The notes under the pieces: generated by a model | The model's database searches: none | The model's input: the letters and a program-made list of their open reading frames with translations, nothing else | Told to the model about the DNA's origin: nothing | Part shown: in pieces, positions 31,501 to 36,149 of the stretch | Layout of the letters: every line of letters begins with the position of its first letter | How positions within the stretch are numbered: position 1 is the first letter of the stretch | NCBI GenBank assembly: GCA_024449915.1 | Contig: JAMZAV010000778.1 | Coordinates: 472,501-536,500, forward strand | From: Sweltsa coloradensis | Lineage: Eukaryota; Arthropoda; Insecta; Plecoptera; Chloroperlidae | Length of the DNA: 64,000 nt | Reading direction: 5' to 3' | Made by a program: the position numbers and the translations under genes

Positions 31501-33207
31501 ATTAGTAAATTATGTTTTAATGTGTTTTCACCCAATCGGCCTATTCACATTTCCTAAACCACATTTTTTCAACCCCCATCCCTTCTAGTTTATATTATTT
31601 TTACCTTGATTTCCAGCATTCACCATGAAGGCACCGAATGAGTTATCAGCATGAAATTTGGCATGATGGTACATAATAATATGAAACATAATAATCCGCC
31701 AGGAGGCAAGCGATATTTCACCCCCACTGTTCCCTACCACCCTTAACTTTGGGAAAAACTTTAGGTCGTATAATACAATTTTAATATTTTAATTGTTGAT
31801 TAAAATTATGCGTGATTGTAAACAAAAACAAAAGATGGTAGCTTTTGTTTCTAGACAATCTGTTATAAAAGGCACTGTATCCACCTTTACACGTATTTCA
31901 CGTATTTCACGCCTTGATATGAAACTAACAACAAAAAGATGTGATATCCCCCAAAATACAAAATAATTTAAAAAGCGGCAGCCAAGCTCTCCTTCTAAAG
32001 TCTTCGGCTGTGAATGCTGTGAGATATAGAAGTTGAGCCAAGCATTTCATTCTTTCTCCCTAGTTTCGCATTGAAAAGAAGTAAGATCATTTCGCCTGTT
32101 GACGAGCGCCAAGCCAACCATTTTCGTGGTAAAAAAGGAAAAATTTTAAACTCAAAATCATAAAAAAATTACTTGGCTATTGATTTTGGTACGAGGACTC
32201 TAAAAAATCAATAGCCAAGTAATTTTGTTATGATTTTGAGGTGATTATTTTTACTTTTTTTACCACGAAAATGGTTGGCTTGGCGCTCGTCAACAGGCGA
32301 AATGATCTTACTTCTTTTCAATGCGAAACTAGGGAGAATGAAATGCTTGGCTCAACTTCTATATCTCGCAGCATTCACAGCCGAAGACTTTAGAAGGAGA
32401 GCTTGGCTGCCGTTTTTTACAAATTTTTGTATTTATCGGGGGATAGGAAATTACACTTATTGATGGCGAATATTTTTAATTAGATTGAATTAAACTTAAG
32501 TTATTAAATTTTCCATTCTACAGTGCACGAAAGTGCTTCCGAAGAGAAACACAACTACGTAAGCTACTCGAAAGTGCTAAGTATGTGTTTTATTGAGAAT
32601 GCAATAATGCTAAAATATTTGTTGTGACATAATTGTTTTGAAATTTGTTAAATAACTACATAATAATGGGTGCTTTGATGGTATCTTATTTTTTTATTTT
32701 TTAAGCCTTGTAAATATTTAACTAGAGGACTAAAAACTGGCAGATAATTTTTAAATAAACATTGATTTTATTCTGGGAGTACATCATGTTTAATAACTAT
32801 GTTTTGTAAAAAAGTTAAATTGCATTTTTTGTTTACCATATCAGCCCCTCACGTATTATGTTTGTATAGTTGTTGACTTGTTGTAGATGTACACTTAGTT
32901 TAGCCTCTGCCAAATGTTTGTGAAAATAATGCAAAATATTTCCAAGAAATAAGCCCCAATTTCTATCTTCGTAGCTTTGCTGTCGTCTGGATAAACAAAC
33001 TCTGTGATACTTGATGGGTTCGTATTAAACTCATTATTAATAGTAAGTGTTGTTTGTCGTACAGGCTCGCTCATGTTCCTCTTCACAATGTTCCTGATGG
33101 ACGGACCGAAGACCTCACCGCCCAAAGCTTTGACAGCCGGCCACGAGAATGCGGGCTTCACTCTAGAGACGATAGTCAGCGCTCCTAGCGACAACAGCCG
33201 GCTGTAG
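1596..33207 (+). CDS. MFS transporter, Spinster-like, eight coding exons
   Basis: Joining eight exons gives 1590 nt, about 529 residues plus stop, the usual size of a 12-helix major facilitator protein. Intron phases are 2, 2, 0, 1, 0, 1 and 1, each with GT/AG borders, and the frame stays open throughout. The N-terminal half has a hydrophobic first helix, a Cys-containing outer loop with NxS/T sites, and a loop 2-3 motif A (GVVADRFNRVR). It also has an EAGCNPMATGILSDIFP segment typical of helices 4-5. A hydrophilic central loop (exon 4) links to the second half, where GGVVSDIYVAKMGIRSR is the second motif A. Such proteins move small organic solutes across membranes; the substrate cannot be read from sequence. 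The Spinster-like label rests on remembered motif resemblance. The start is chosen for its GCCGCC context and because upstream sequence is intron. An untranslated first exon must lie left of the window. Confidence 0.88.
1826..2481 (+). other. Intron 1
   Basis: AT-rich intron. A short GGTTAGGTTAGGTT run at about 2180-2194 resembles the arthropod telomere unit TTAGG but is only two to three units long. No gene or clear mobile element is seen. Confidence 0.6.
2482..2745 (+). CDS. MFS transporter coding exon 2
   Basis: Acceptor TTCTATAG ends at 2481 and donor GTATGT starts at 2746 (phase 2 both sides). It encodes the end of loop 1 (an NGT site and Cys residues), helices 2-3 and the start of helix 4. 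Motif A (G-VVADRF-NR-R) lies between helices 2 and 3. Confidence 0.92.
2928..3283 (+). pseudogene. Non-LTR (LINE) reverse transcriptase fragment 1
   Basis: Decayed reverse transcriptase core in intron 2. Readable landmarks are a MVDH-like start at about 2945, the GVPQGSKLGPLL block at about 3082-3117 and the FADDTNIF catalytic box at about 3173-3196, followed by a thumb-like EDLAIMMQDDLEILTEWL segment. Frame breaks occur upstream of GVPQGS. Both ends are truncated; the 3' end stops abruptly where the next LINE begins. The type of block order suggests the CR1/Jockey group. Confidence 0.75.
3284..4725 (+). mobile_element. 5'-truncated LINE, CR1/Jockey-like, RT with frameshift
   Basis: The reading frame from 3323 to 4186 shows the RT palm: VYTDLSKAFDRVDHTL, then SGVPQGSILGPLLFTLFIND at about 3539-3598, then the YADDVKLY box at about 3636-3659, then thumb. 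It ends in a LLYVTLVRPQVEYA-like connection (ILYVTLVRPQVEYAT at about 3990). A one-base slip near an A run at about 4173 moves the frame to 4203-4466, which continues the C-terminus. The 3' UTR contains a long (CA)n tract and ends near 4690-4725 with AATAAA-like tail sequence. The endonuclease domain and ORF1 are missing, so this is a dead 5'-truncated copy, lying in intron 2. Confidence 0.85.
4468..4562. repeat. (CA)n microsatellite
   Basis: About 85 bp of almost pure CA dinucleotides inside the 3' untranslated region of the LINE in intron 2; it ends in CGCGCAC. Confidence 0.95.
4897..5059 (+). CDS. MFS transporter coding exon 3
   Basis: Acceptor CTCTTAG ends at 4896 and donor GTAAGT starts at 5060 (phase 0). 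It encodes helix 4-5 sequence with the acidic EAG and the ILSDIFPEEKRA loop, then the Gly-rich start of helix 5. The exon is GC-rich against its AT-rich introns. A LINE fragment ends about 175 bp upstream and a SINE starts about 30 bp downstream. Confidence 0.92.
5088..5290 (+). mobile_element. SINE copy 1
   Basis: Starts with a tRNA-like B-box region (GATTCAAATCCCGTC) followed by a body containing CAATCCTGACTGAAG, CCTCAGTCG..TATGCGAATGC, GTCCTATCCGCAAT and GGGCATGAATTGCACCCTGG. The same blocks in the same order recur at 14325-14545, and inverted at 34205-34430 and in part at 36150-36260. That defines a dispersed SINE of about 210-230 bp. No A box is clear at the 5' end, so copies may be truncated. 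Confidence 0.8.
5291..9515. other. Intron 3 proximal part, no gene seen
   Basis: AT-rich intronic DNA with only accidental short open frames. A frame on the minus strand at 6382-6822 has no recognisable domain. Small features: a tandem 19-bp duplication CGTGTCTCGGAGATTTAAC at about 6756 and 6787, a Penelope/hammerhead-like segment at 7495-7560 and a B-box-like GGTTCGAAACCCGG at about 9023. Confidence 0.6.
7495..7560 (+). repeat. Penelope-like element tail with hammerhead-like core
   Basis: CTGATGA, then a stem AAGAC/GTCTT, then GAAACGTTGG lie in the order of hammerhead helix II and its core. The GAAACGTTGGC wording is familiar from 3' regions of Penelope-like retroelements. A NUH cleavage triplet in the right place is not evident, and no Penelope RT is nearby. 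It may be a decayed ribozyme or chance. Confidence 0.35.
9520..10255 (-). repeat. MITE-like repeat, inverted relative to 57388-58037
   Basis: Flanked by direct copies of CCAGACCGGCACCTCCACC at 9520 and 10228. The interior (about 9700-10215) matches, in reverse orientation, the interior of the element at 57388-58037. Shared phrases include a GGTAATCAGCATATTTTGACCG block, a region around CCTCCAAGGTCACGGG and a CTTATGGGAGATTTTTGCC block. The right end AATACCCCTTTA mirrors the other copy's left end. No coding capacity. Confidence 0.65.
10256..11754. other. Intron 3 distal part, no gene seen
   Basis: AT-rich, including a tract of A at about 10321-10331 and many short AT runs. No recognisable gene or repeat border. 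It ends at the exon 4 acceptor. Confidence 0.6.
11755..12067 (+). CDS. MFS transporter coding exon 4 with NGHT repeat
   Basis: Acceptor GTTCCAG ends at 11754; donor GTGATT starts at 12068 (phase 1). It encodes helix 6 (GAGIVGLIFAILTAF), the large cytosolic loop between the two halves and the lead into helix 7. The loop holds a 12-bp coding minisatellite, AACGGCCACACT repeated about four times at 11890-11937, giving Asn-Gly-His-Thr units before a Lys/Ala/Ser-rich stretch. The repeat is hydrophilic and sits where MFS proteins tolerate length change. Confidence 0.92.
12187..12312 (+). repeat. 36-bp tandem repeat (about three units)
   Basis: GGTGGAGGTGCCGG plus a GGATTTACATACTTTATT block repeats three times, with a fourth degenerate GGTCGAGGGGCCGG. 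The GGTGGAGGTGCCGGTC seed is the reverse complement of the CCAGACCGGCACCTCCACC ends at 9520 and 10228, so the array appears grown from one end of that MITE. Confidence 0.85.
12313..14324. other. Intron 4 segment, no gene seen
   Basis: AT-rich. A tRNA-like B box (GGTTCGATTCC) lies at about 12475. Open frames at 12696-12965, 13462-13665 and 14055-14294 show no known domain or codon pattern and are treated as chance. Confidence 0.55.
13903..13939. repeat. Hairpin with 14-bp perfect arms
   Basis: AAAAGGCTTATGTA and its reverse complement TACATAAGCCTTTT are separated by 9 bp. It is intronic and of unknown role; it could be a tiny foldback relic. Confidence 0.85.
14325..14545 (+). mobile_element. 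SINE copy 2
   Basis: The best preserved member here of the family at 5088-5290. A B-box region (GGGTTCAAATCCCG) is followed by CGCAATCCTGACTGAAG, the TTAGTTGTTAATGCGAATGC block, GTCCTATCCGCAATTACC and GGGCATGAATTGCACCCTGG. It lies in intron 4, same strand as the gene. Confidence 0.82.
14724..15050. mobile_element. MITE with 24-bp terminal inverted repeats
   Basis: The left end (GCAAATTGCTGTTCGCTCGG) and right end (CGAGCGAATAGCTATTTGC) are inverted repeats with a few mismatches around a 270-bp AT-rich, non-coding middle. Superfamily is not clear and no target duplication was recognised. The right end is 66 bp from exon 5. Confidence 0.75.
15117..15310 (+). CDS. MFS transporter coding exon 5
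   Basis: Acceptor TTTCCAG ends at 15116; donor GTAAGG starts at 15311 (phase 0). It encodes the outer loop after helix 7, rich in Tyr/Trp/Asp, then helix 8 (AVTIVIGSIGVVVGG) and the second-half motif A (VVSDIYVAKMGIRSR). The following intron, about 9.3 kb, is nearly filled by a BEL/Pao element. Confidence 0.92.
15440..15703. repeat. Imperfect hairpin repeat cut by the BEL/Pao insertion
   Basis: ACTCGAGAACGCTGCAAAAT near 15448 pairs with TGCCGTTCTCGAGATATCAC near 15640-15659, making an imperfect inverted repeat. The right part (to ATACCACC at 15708) matches the start of a repeat at 56571 (AGGTGGTAGACC..). The LTR element inserted at this right edge. Confidence 0.6.
15709..16617 (-). mobile_element. 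BEL/Pao 3' LTR
   Basis: 909 bp, TG..CA ended in element orientation. It contains seven units of a 17-bp minisatellite (GCGTCTGGAAGTTCAAA) at about 15977-16093; the partner LTR has six. The gene-strand side includes a tRNA-like B-box phrase (GAGTTCGAGTCTC) at about 15799. Confidence 0.92.
16620..16630 (-). promoter_or_regulatory. Polypurine tract
   Basis: AGAGGTGGGAG on the minus strand lies two to three bases before the 3' LTR, the expected place for the plus-strand primer of an LTR element. Confidence 0.7.
17583..19046. mobile_element. GGCTATT foldback, family copy 1, interrupted
   Basis: Ends GGCTATTGTAACACCTCTGG (17583) and its inverse ..GGTGGTACAATAGCC (19046). TTAA precedes the left end, while the right flank has lost it. 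The left half folds on itself: about 17755-17890 pairs with about 17905-18055 around a short spacer. A second MITE (18055-18875) splits the right arm. Related full copies lie at 33542-34165 and 60112-60632. Non-coding. Confidence 0.82.
18055..18875. mobile_element. MITE inserted in the foldback
   Basis: Inverted ends CACTCAAAAAACTGT at 18055 and ACAGTTTTTTGAGTG at 18875. Comparing the uninterrupted host sequence at 17745-17760 and 60440-60480 shows that a TACAC/TATTG junction was split, with a 2-3 bp duplication (CA or CAC). The interior has many CCAAATA/GGTTATT motifs and a tRNA-like stretch on the minus strand at about 18540-18625. Non-coding. Confidence 0.8.
19094..19166 (+). pseudogene. 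tRNA-Thr(TGT)-like sequence, SINE head or pseudogene
   Basis: D arm TAGCTCAATTGGAAGAGC, an anticodon loop CATGTAA giving TGT, a T arm GGGTTCGAGCCC and end TCGGGGCCA read like a tRNA-Thr. The 5' acceptor strand pairs for only about four bases, and the T loop is one base short. It is therefore a pseudogene or SINE head rather than a working tRNA. Confidence 0.6.
19177..19939 (-). mobile_element. HINE-like element family A, copy 1
   Basis: Reading on the minus strand it starts T|TGGATGAGCGAAGCGAAG and ends with sub-terminal GCTCATCCA, a short stem AACGC..GCGTT and CCTAG followed by T. It contains a 24-bp A run and the shared CCGTTTGCCCGGTAGAG segment. There is an inner partial duplication: two 150-bp-like blocks around the CCACCCGTTTGGTCAGAATT phrase at 19463 and 19640. 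Same family: 41644-42381, 44455-45014, 49637-52656 and 54770-55330. Confidence 0.78.
20867..21905 (-). pseudogene. BEL/Pao protease end and truncated pol
   Basis: A shifted frame continues the gag-protease sequence from about 21903: FPRGAWINELERKN, then a conserved IEILIGADVAGKLFTG block, then GPVAIETKLGWTLIGK, the usual end of the DUF1758 domain. Then come pre-RT pol-like sequence (DVIGIADK.., LKTVQREIEGR) and a later piece (FELRRWESTG, about 21195) that in complete elements lies beyond the RT catalytic core. The RT core itself appears deleted, and the frame ends at 20867 with no integrase. The one-base frame change at about 21900 may be decay or a recoding site. Confidence 0.7.
21874..23532 (-). 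CDS. BEL/Pao gag plus start of protease
   Basis: 552 residues from the first ATG after the primer site (23532). In order: an N-terminal coiled region; a capsid-like DUF1759-type block (LELNKFSGNVREWLAFW at about 126-144, through about residue 280); three Cys/His clusters at about 351-415, of which CFSCLIQGHSAKSC is a classic CX2CX4HX4C knuckle; and a DUF1758/retropepsin-type aspartate motif IIDTGSQRSYI at about 471-481. The frame stops at 21874 just where the conserved sequence continues in another frame. Open sequence continues upstream into the primer site, but only with a TTG start. It would make the particle protein of the element and is not a host gene. Confidence 0.85.
   Translation of the reverse strand: METLKRQRTPVRASFTRMCQLIMAELAKPILPERAQELLHLFTDKGNRLESIDSSIVSVLVEDSTIGEDAIEDEYATIESYREKFITIKEKLVWEINKQNGELASTITNSIASNLVDTQKKYRLPELELNKFSGNVREWLAFWGQFKKIHEDKEIAPEDKLQYLSQCMVNGSRPKEIVSSYPVNATSYTKAIEALKTRYGNENVLIDVYIRELLKLINVKKRMSDIAPLYDKIDTQLRALETLGVVNNQYSIILFPMVESCLPEELIKAWERQRSLLQLHVQTNEHENNLQLLMNFLKHEVTSEERAKLAKYTFEPRVPHDNSHKAGNPNIATAADLLNSNNSYRQPHKQCLFCDKQHPSHECYKARRMTLEERQAVVTDKRACFSCLIQGHSAKSCKTNVKCMLCERKHRTIMCVKFQSNQKTDENTIENITQDNSTSLANINVTQNVILQTVQVKIEGHNGQSRLTRAIIDTGSQRSYITKNIAREMSYPVEGCESLKHGLFGGHVTLPKKHNEYVVYLANPDNNYKCNFKALDNPEICDFAQSFQEVHG
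23562..23579 (-). promoter_or_regulatory. Primer binding site for tRNA-Arg
   Basis: On the minus strand, two bases after the 5' LTR, TGGCGACCGTGACAGGAC is complementary to the 3' end (plus CCA) of an insect-type tRNA-Arg as remembered. This is the expected position of the minus-strand primer site of a BEL/Pao element. Confidence 0.75.
23582..24476 (-). mobile_element. BEL/Pao 5' LTR
   Basis: 895 bp, with six 17-bp units at about 23850-23945. Its length differs from the other LTR by one 17-bp unit and a 3-bp indel near 24417. It should carry the element promoter, reading away from exon 6 toward exon 5. Confidence 0.92.
24598..24682 (+). CDS. MFS transporter coding exon 6
   Basis: Short 85-nt exon. 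Acceptor GCGTTCCAG ends at 24597; donor GTAAGT starts at 24683 (phase 1). It encodes one hydrophobic segment (LIATPFAFGSVF to ISYFF). The acceptor lies only 121 bp from the right end of the antisense BEL/Pao LTR, so little native intron remains on that side. An ATG and open frame upstream at 24580 is an intron artefact; the in-frame join uses 24598. Confidence 0.87.
24824..24852 (+). pseudogene. tRNA-like B-box fragment
   Basis: GACGTGGGTTCGAATCCCGC resembles a tRNA T arm with B box. No matching A box or acceptor stem was found, so it is probably a SINE remnant. Confidence 0.35.
24939..25709 (-). mobile_element. HINE-like element family B, copy 1
   Basis: On the minus strand it starts TTGGATGAGCGTAGCGAGCG and ends with sub-terminal TCATCCAACAACGCGGCGGG, a GCGTT stem and TTCCTT (degraded CCTAG). 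The interior repeats an approximately 115-bp unit (TTCACACGAATATATTAATTC block at about 25195 and 25350). The other copy is 46015-46647. Confidence 0.75.
25815..25989. mobile_element. Foldback of two HINE-C-type 3' ends, copy 1
   Basis: CTAGGGAAACGCCAAAGTCG at 25815 is mirrored by CGACTTTGGCGATTCCCTAG ending at 25989. Arms of about 60 bp are nearly perfect and include AACGAG, TGAGTGAG and GTGTTGAGTACCCGG. A 50-bp centre contains a CTATACC and GGATCTAGCCC stretch. A second copy is at 28433-28697. Confidence 0.85.
25990..26500 (-). mobile_element. HINE-like element family C, 5' part, with tRNA-like insert
   Basis: On the minus strand it begins TTAAACGAGGGAGCGGAGCG and continues through a (GTCT)n-like tract and an AACCGCTGAACAGATTGGG block. 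The same 200 bp recur at 29840-30053. The sub-terminal TTAAACGAG is complemented in the adjacent foldback. A minus-strand tRNA-like piece with GGTTCGATACCCG and a trailing T run lies at 26146-26215. Confidence 0.65.
26501..27300. other. Intron 6 distal part
   Basis: No gene seen. It holds a partial exon-7-like phrase at about 27143-27165 (TTGGCATAGTGTTCGACATC), resembling the start of exon 7 (TTCGGCATAGTGTTCGCCATC), possibly a degenerate duplicate. It ends with an (AATC)n then (CT)n tract that serves as the pyrimidine tract of exon 7. Confidence 0.5.
27301..27498 (+). CDS. MFS transporter coding exon 7
   Basis: Acceptor CTCTCTCTAG ends at 27300, after a (CT)n tract that doubles as the polypyrimidine tract; donor GTGAGT starts at 27499 (phase 1). 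It encodes helices 10-11 (WFGIVFAILVEIVP, STTVGVFLFVMNNIGG) and the start of helix 12. The VPLSVRSTTVG segment resembles the conserved helix 10-11 loop of solute-transporting MFS proteins. Confidence 0.92.
27499..28432. other. Intron 7 proximal part
   Basis: No gene recognised. A pair of diverged duplicated blocks at about 27650-27730 and 27830-27905 (GTGCGGGGCGGCGAGGT.., GTGCGGGGCAGCGAGGT..) suggests a tandem duplication of about 175 bp. At 28290-28420 the phrase AGGTTTGGACACGTGAAAAG on + resembles the C-terminal coding end of RTE-type LINEs, but is too decayed to call. Confidence 0.45.
28433..28697. mobile_element. Foldback of two HINE-C-type 3' ends, copy 2
   Basis: Same ends and arms as 25815-25989 (CTAGGGAAACGCCAAAGTCG.. 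and ..CGACTTTAGCGTTTCCCAAG), with a longer centre of about 140 bp containing CTACCTTAGGCCTACCTAGC. Arms about 60 bp. Intron 7. Confidence 0.82.
28700..28765 (+). pseudogene. tRNA-like sequence
   Basis: GTTGGCTAAAGCGCCC, a central stem and GGGTTCAATCCCTGGTCGG match A-box and B-box spacing. Acceptor pairing is poor, so this is a SINE head or tRNA pseudogene next to the foldback. Confidence 0.45.
28766..29839. other. Intron 7 middle, AT-rich
   Basis: No gene. It includes a 20-bp (AT)n at about 29557-29572 and T-rich runs. Two similar phrases (GGTACCGGAAATGTCATTAG at about 29301 and GGTACCGGAAATCTGCAAAT at about 29684) hint at an old internal duplication of about 385 bp. Confidence 0.45.
29840..30053 (-). 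mobile_element. HINE-like family C 5' part, copy 2
   Basis: Matches 26290-26500: TTTAAATCGCAATGGATCT, a GTACCGGATGTCTGTTTAA block, CAATCTGTTCAGCG and end CGCTGCGCTCACTCGTTTAA. The middle (ACACACGCACGCACGC) replaces the CAGACAGACAG tract of the other copy. Confidence 0.7.
30061..30310. mobile_element. MITE with about 22-bp TIRs
   Basis: GCTCCAATGAAAGAATGCAG at 30061 is mirrored by CTGCATTTTTTCATTGGAACC ending at 30310. The 250-bp element has no coding sequence; class unassigned. Confidence 0.75.
30311..30817. other. Intron 7, repeat-like, no gene
   Basis: Contains a G run (10 G) at about 30708-30717 and text resembling the proximal part of the following tandem array. Nothing coding was recognised. 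Confidence 0.45.
30818..31735. repeat. Tandem array, about 290-bp unit, three copies
   Basis: The phrase CGCCGAGAGGCAAGCGATAT recurs at about 30820, 31116, 31401 and (diverged) 31697, with matching blocks for CCCAATCGGCC and a CAGCATTCACCACGAAGGCA segment in between. Units differ by scattered substitutions. Non-coding, in intron 7. Confidence 0.88.
31945..32445. mobile_element. Large foldback, arms about 240 bp
   Basis: TATCCCCC at 31945 mirrors GGGGGATA at 32445. The arms are nearly perfect inverted copies (CGGCAGCCAAGCTCTCCTTC.. / ..GAAGGAGAGCTTGGCTGCCG) around a spacer of about 15 bp (GGTACGAGGACTCT) at about 32188-32201. No coding capacity; intron 7. The transcript would form a hairpin of over 200 bp. 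Confidence 0.9.
32446..33064. other. Intron 7 distal part
   Basis: AT-rich, no gene. It ends with the exon 8 acceptor. An open frame on the minus strand across exon 8 (32895-33326) is an antisense shadow. Confidence 0.55.
33065..33207 (+). CDS. MFS transporter terminal coding exon 8
   Basis: Acceptor CGTACAG ends at 33064 (phase 1); TAG stop at 33205-33207. It encodes the end of helix 12 (SLMFLFTMFLMDGP) and a short hydrophilic C-terminal tail of about 32 residues. The 3' UTR end is not clear: AATAAA-like sites occur at 34863 and 35946. A 624-bp foldback starts 335 bp after the stop. Confidence 0.87.
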
Positions 33208-33541
33208 TCGCCCAGCCGTCTAGTGATAGTGTGGACTCTGTGAACGCGCTTTATTGTTTTGGTGATCACGATCATGGGCTCGTAGGATCGATCTACGGAC
33301 AAGGCCGAAATGCTCAGGCTTGCCATACGTTCAGACTACTTTCCATTATGTGCAAACGGGCTGTACATAATATAGTAAAATTGGTTGGTGCGATCGAACT
33401 TTTTGTAAATAGTGTTAAATATGCCTACGATTTCGTGGATGTGTATAAAAAGTTTTCGCTTTTTTATGAATAATACTATAACGAGTGGTCACGATTTTTT
33501 TTAATGTGTGTAATATTGTAGTTAGATGAATTTTAAATTAA

Positions 33542-34165
33542 GGCTATTCTACCGCGTTTTTCTATTTTCCAAAATATGCTACTAAGTTAAAATATAGTGA
33601 ATGGCTTTGAAACATGGCTATTTTAGAAAATCAAAAATATTTTTTCCAAATTTTTCTGATCCGGTACACGGCCAATATAGCCACCTCAAAATAATTTCAA
33701 ACTTCAATTCGCCAGGGCACACCATTCAACGTACGGTGTTGTGCTTTTGTGACATTAATTTTTAACTGTTTTTCTATGGACTGACTGAGAGAAAACAGAT
33801 TTATTTTAACAATTGTCTTTCCAGCGAATTTTTTCGTTTGGCGGTATTTTTTACCGATTTGTACCGCCAAACGAAAAAATTCGCAGGAAAGACAATTGTT
33901 AAAATAAATCTGTTTTCTCTCAGTCAGTCCAAAGAAAAACAGTTGAAAATTAATGTCACAAAAGCACAACACCCTACGTTGAATGGTGTGCCCTGGCGAA
34001 TTGAAGTTTGAAATTATTTTGAGGTGGCTATATTGGCCGTGTACCGGATCAGAAAAATTTGGAAAAAATATTTTCATTTTCTAAAATAGCCATGTTTTAA
34101 AGCCATTCACTATATTTTGACTTAGTAGCATATTTTGGAAAATAGAAAAACGCGGTGGAATAGCC
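33542..34165. mobile_element. GGCTATT foldback with TTAA flanks, copy 2
   Basis: GGCTATTCTACCGCG at 33542 mirrors CGCGGTGGAATAGCC at 34165, with TTAA directly outside both ends (33538-33541 and 34166-34169). The arms are about 305 bp and highly similar, with a spacer of about 15 bp (33848-33862, TTTTTTACCGATTTG). It lies 335 bp after the transporter stop codon, so is probably in the 3' UTR. It shares the GGCTATT ends with 17583-19046 and 60112-60632. Confidence 0.9.
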
Positions 34166-34204
34166 TTAATGGCAAAAAAATGGTTCGACTTCTGTTAGCT
34201 GTGC

Positions 34205-34430
34205 TTGAATTCCACGTGGGAAACCTACCCAGTGATGATATGATGCCCTCTTCAGAACTAGGTATTAGAATGGTATTTTAGTAATGAAATGTTCAAGGGC
34301 TGTTTAAGAGGACTCAATCCCTTGCATTCGCATTAACGACTGAGGAAAACATTGTGAAATAACCTTGTCAATTTCGCCGGTGGCTGGTTGGAGTAAAACC
34401 CGTGATCTCCCGAATCAGAGTATCATGCAT
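34205..34430 (-). mobile_element. SINE copy 3
   Basis: On the minus strand it reads ATTCGGGAGATCACGGGTT, then TTTTCCTCAGTCGTTAATGC, AGGGATTGAGTCCTC, ACCTAGTTCTGAAGAGGGC and GGGTAGGTTTCCCACG, in the same order as copies at 5088 and 14325. The B box is decayed. Confidence 0.78.
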
Positions 34431-35559
34431 TATATTTGTCGGTATAAGCTAGCATTGTGTCCCTCAGAATGTTTCTAAATTTTATCTGCTCACACAAGAT
34501 CATCTTGGCTCATGTGGTTATGCTACCTTGTGTCTCAGACGCAGCTATTGTCACCTTCAAAGTGTGAGACGTTCTTCGGTTTGCGCCCTATTATAGTGGG
34601 CGGTGCCGGAGACCCAACTTTGAATCTACAACGGTCAAACAACGGTGAACTGGCTGTGAAAATAACTACAAATTGTGTTGGAAGAGGTGTATTTCTTATT
34701 ACTGATAAATTTAGGATATTGTTACTAGTATCTTGTACAGGACTTGCCTGCTACAATATAGTGAAGTTCAATGGCAGGTATTTGCGGTGAAATTAATGGG
34801 ATCTTTGATTTTGTTTTGCTTAATAACAGTGAATTAATTGGCAGTGAAAATTATTAGCATAATAAATACCTGCCTTGGACGATATGCAATTACAAATCCA
34901 CATTGTCTCGGCCTAAAATAATTGCCTCAAGAATGATGTGATAATATTATATGAACAGACTTTTGGCTTTTATAATACCAGTAATATCCCAGTCCAGTGT
35001 AGACAGTTTATTGTACTTGTATTGTATATTATGTACAATTGTATATATTAATGTAATATTCAAATATGTAGTATTCAAGTGTGTATGTATAGTTTGTATG
35101 AATTGTACTTAGTTTTAACACAGTTGATATTAAATTTTTATCTTGATAGGCCTATGACAGGAAAGTTACAAGCTTTTCCTGTAAAGTCAATCATGGGGAT
35201 TGAAAATAATTGATTTATTGTTTGTGAACTATTATCAACATCGTTGAACAGCAGGTGAAACGACAACTTGAGACGTAGAACAGAGTAAAGTTTATCAGAG
35301 AGAACTATAATATTGTAACCACTTGCAGTTTTCTTTATTATGGAAAATTATACGAGTTTTTTTTAAATTCTTTTTGACGGATTCACGAAAACCTTCAAGG
35401 AAAACTCTGGTGTAATATAAAATGTTACGTATTTGTAATAACTAAAATAAACATTTTGACGATATTTTATAAATAAATGTGTCGGAAGCATGTTTATTTG
35501 TAAAATGAAATATTCATAAGTTGATAATAAAAACACATAAATAATAATAATCAAAACTC
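34431..35559. other. Downstream of the transporter gene, no gene seen
   Basis: AT-rich. It may include the 3' UTR end: AATAAA at about 34863 and again near 35473 (ATAAATAAATG). No other coding signal. Confidence 0.45.
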
Positions 35560-35870
35560 ATTTCCGACAACGTCAGGTTGAGTGGTGTTCTTCACACCGA
35601 TATCTAGGGCACGAAACTATTTTGTGCCGAGATTGCCAGGCTCAGCGTTTCTTCATCATCATCTTCATCGCCATCTTTATCCTGCATCTGCTTCTCCACT
35701 AATTTTCCTCACTCTTTCCTGTCCTCCCACAGCTTCAATTCCGTCACCTGGTTCCACGATTCACCTCTCTCTTCAACGTCTCCTTCGATCAATCTTCCCC
35801 ATCTTTCTCTCGGTCTTCCTACTTTTCTTTTACCTTCCTCCCCTGCTTCGAAGTCTTGTATGCATATCTT
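35560..35870 (-). pseudogene. RTE-like LINE C-terminal fragment
   Basis: The minus strand reads KRKVGRPRERW followed by LIEGDVEERGESWNQVT and a LWEDRKE-like stretch, then acidic repeats. This GRPR-W plus LW-DR pattern is the familiar C-terminal tail of RTE-type LINE polyproteins. Frames are broken and the 5' part is lost. Confidence 0.65.
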
Positions 35871-36149
35871 ATGAAATATTATTATTATTATTTCTTCTTA
35901 TTATGTAAAGTAAGTAGTATGTCACTCAGAATTTGTGATTGTATAATAAATGTAAAAAAATGTGTATAAAAATTAAAAGCACTGAACGTATATTGTAGTT
36001 TTATAATTTTTTTTACAAAAACAAACCCTTATGCTGTGAAATTGAGGAGAAAATGTGCTTGTGTTTAAAGTAAATTGAAAGACAAAATTAACCATAAGAA
36101 TATAATAATTGTATATTGTATTAATAATTGTACATTACTAGCTATGGAG

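Noticed and set aside
32895..33326. 143-codon minus-strand frame over exon 8
   Set aside because: Antisense to a well-supported exon with matching splice phase; no independent support.
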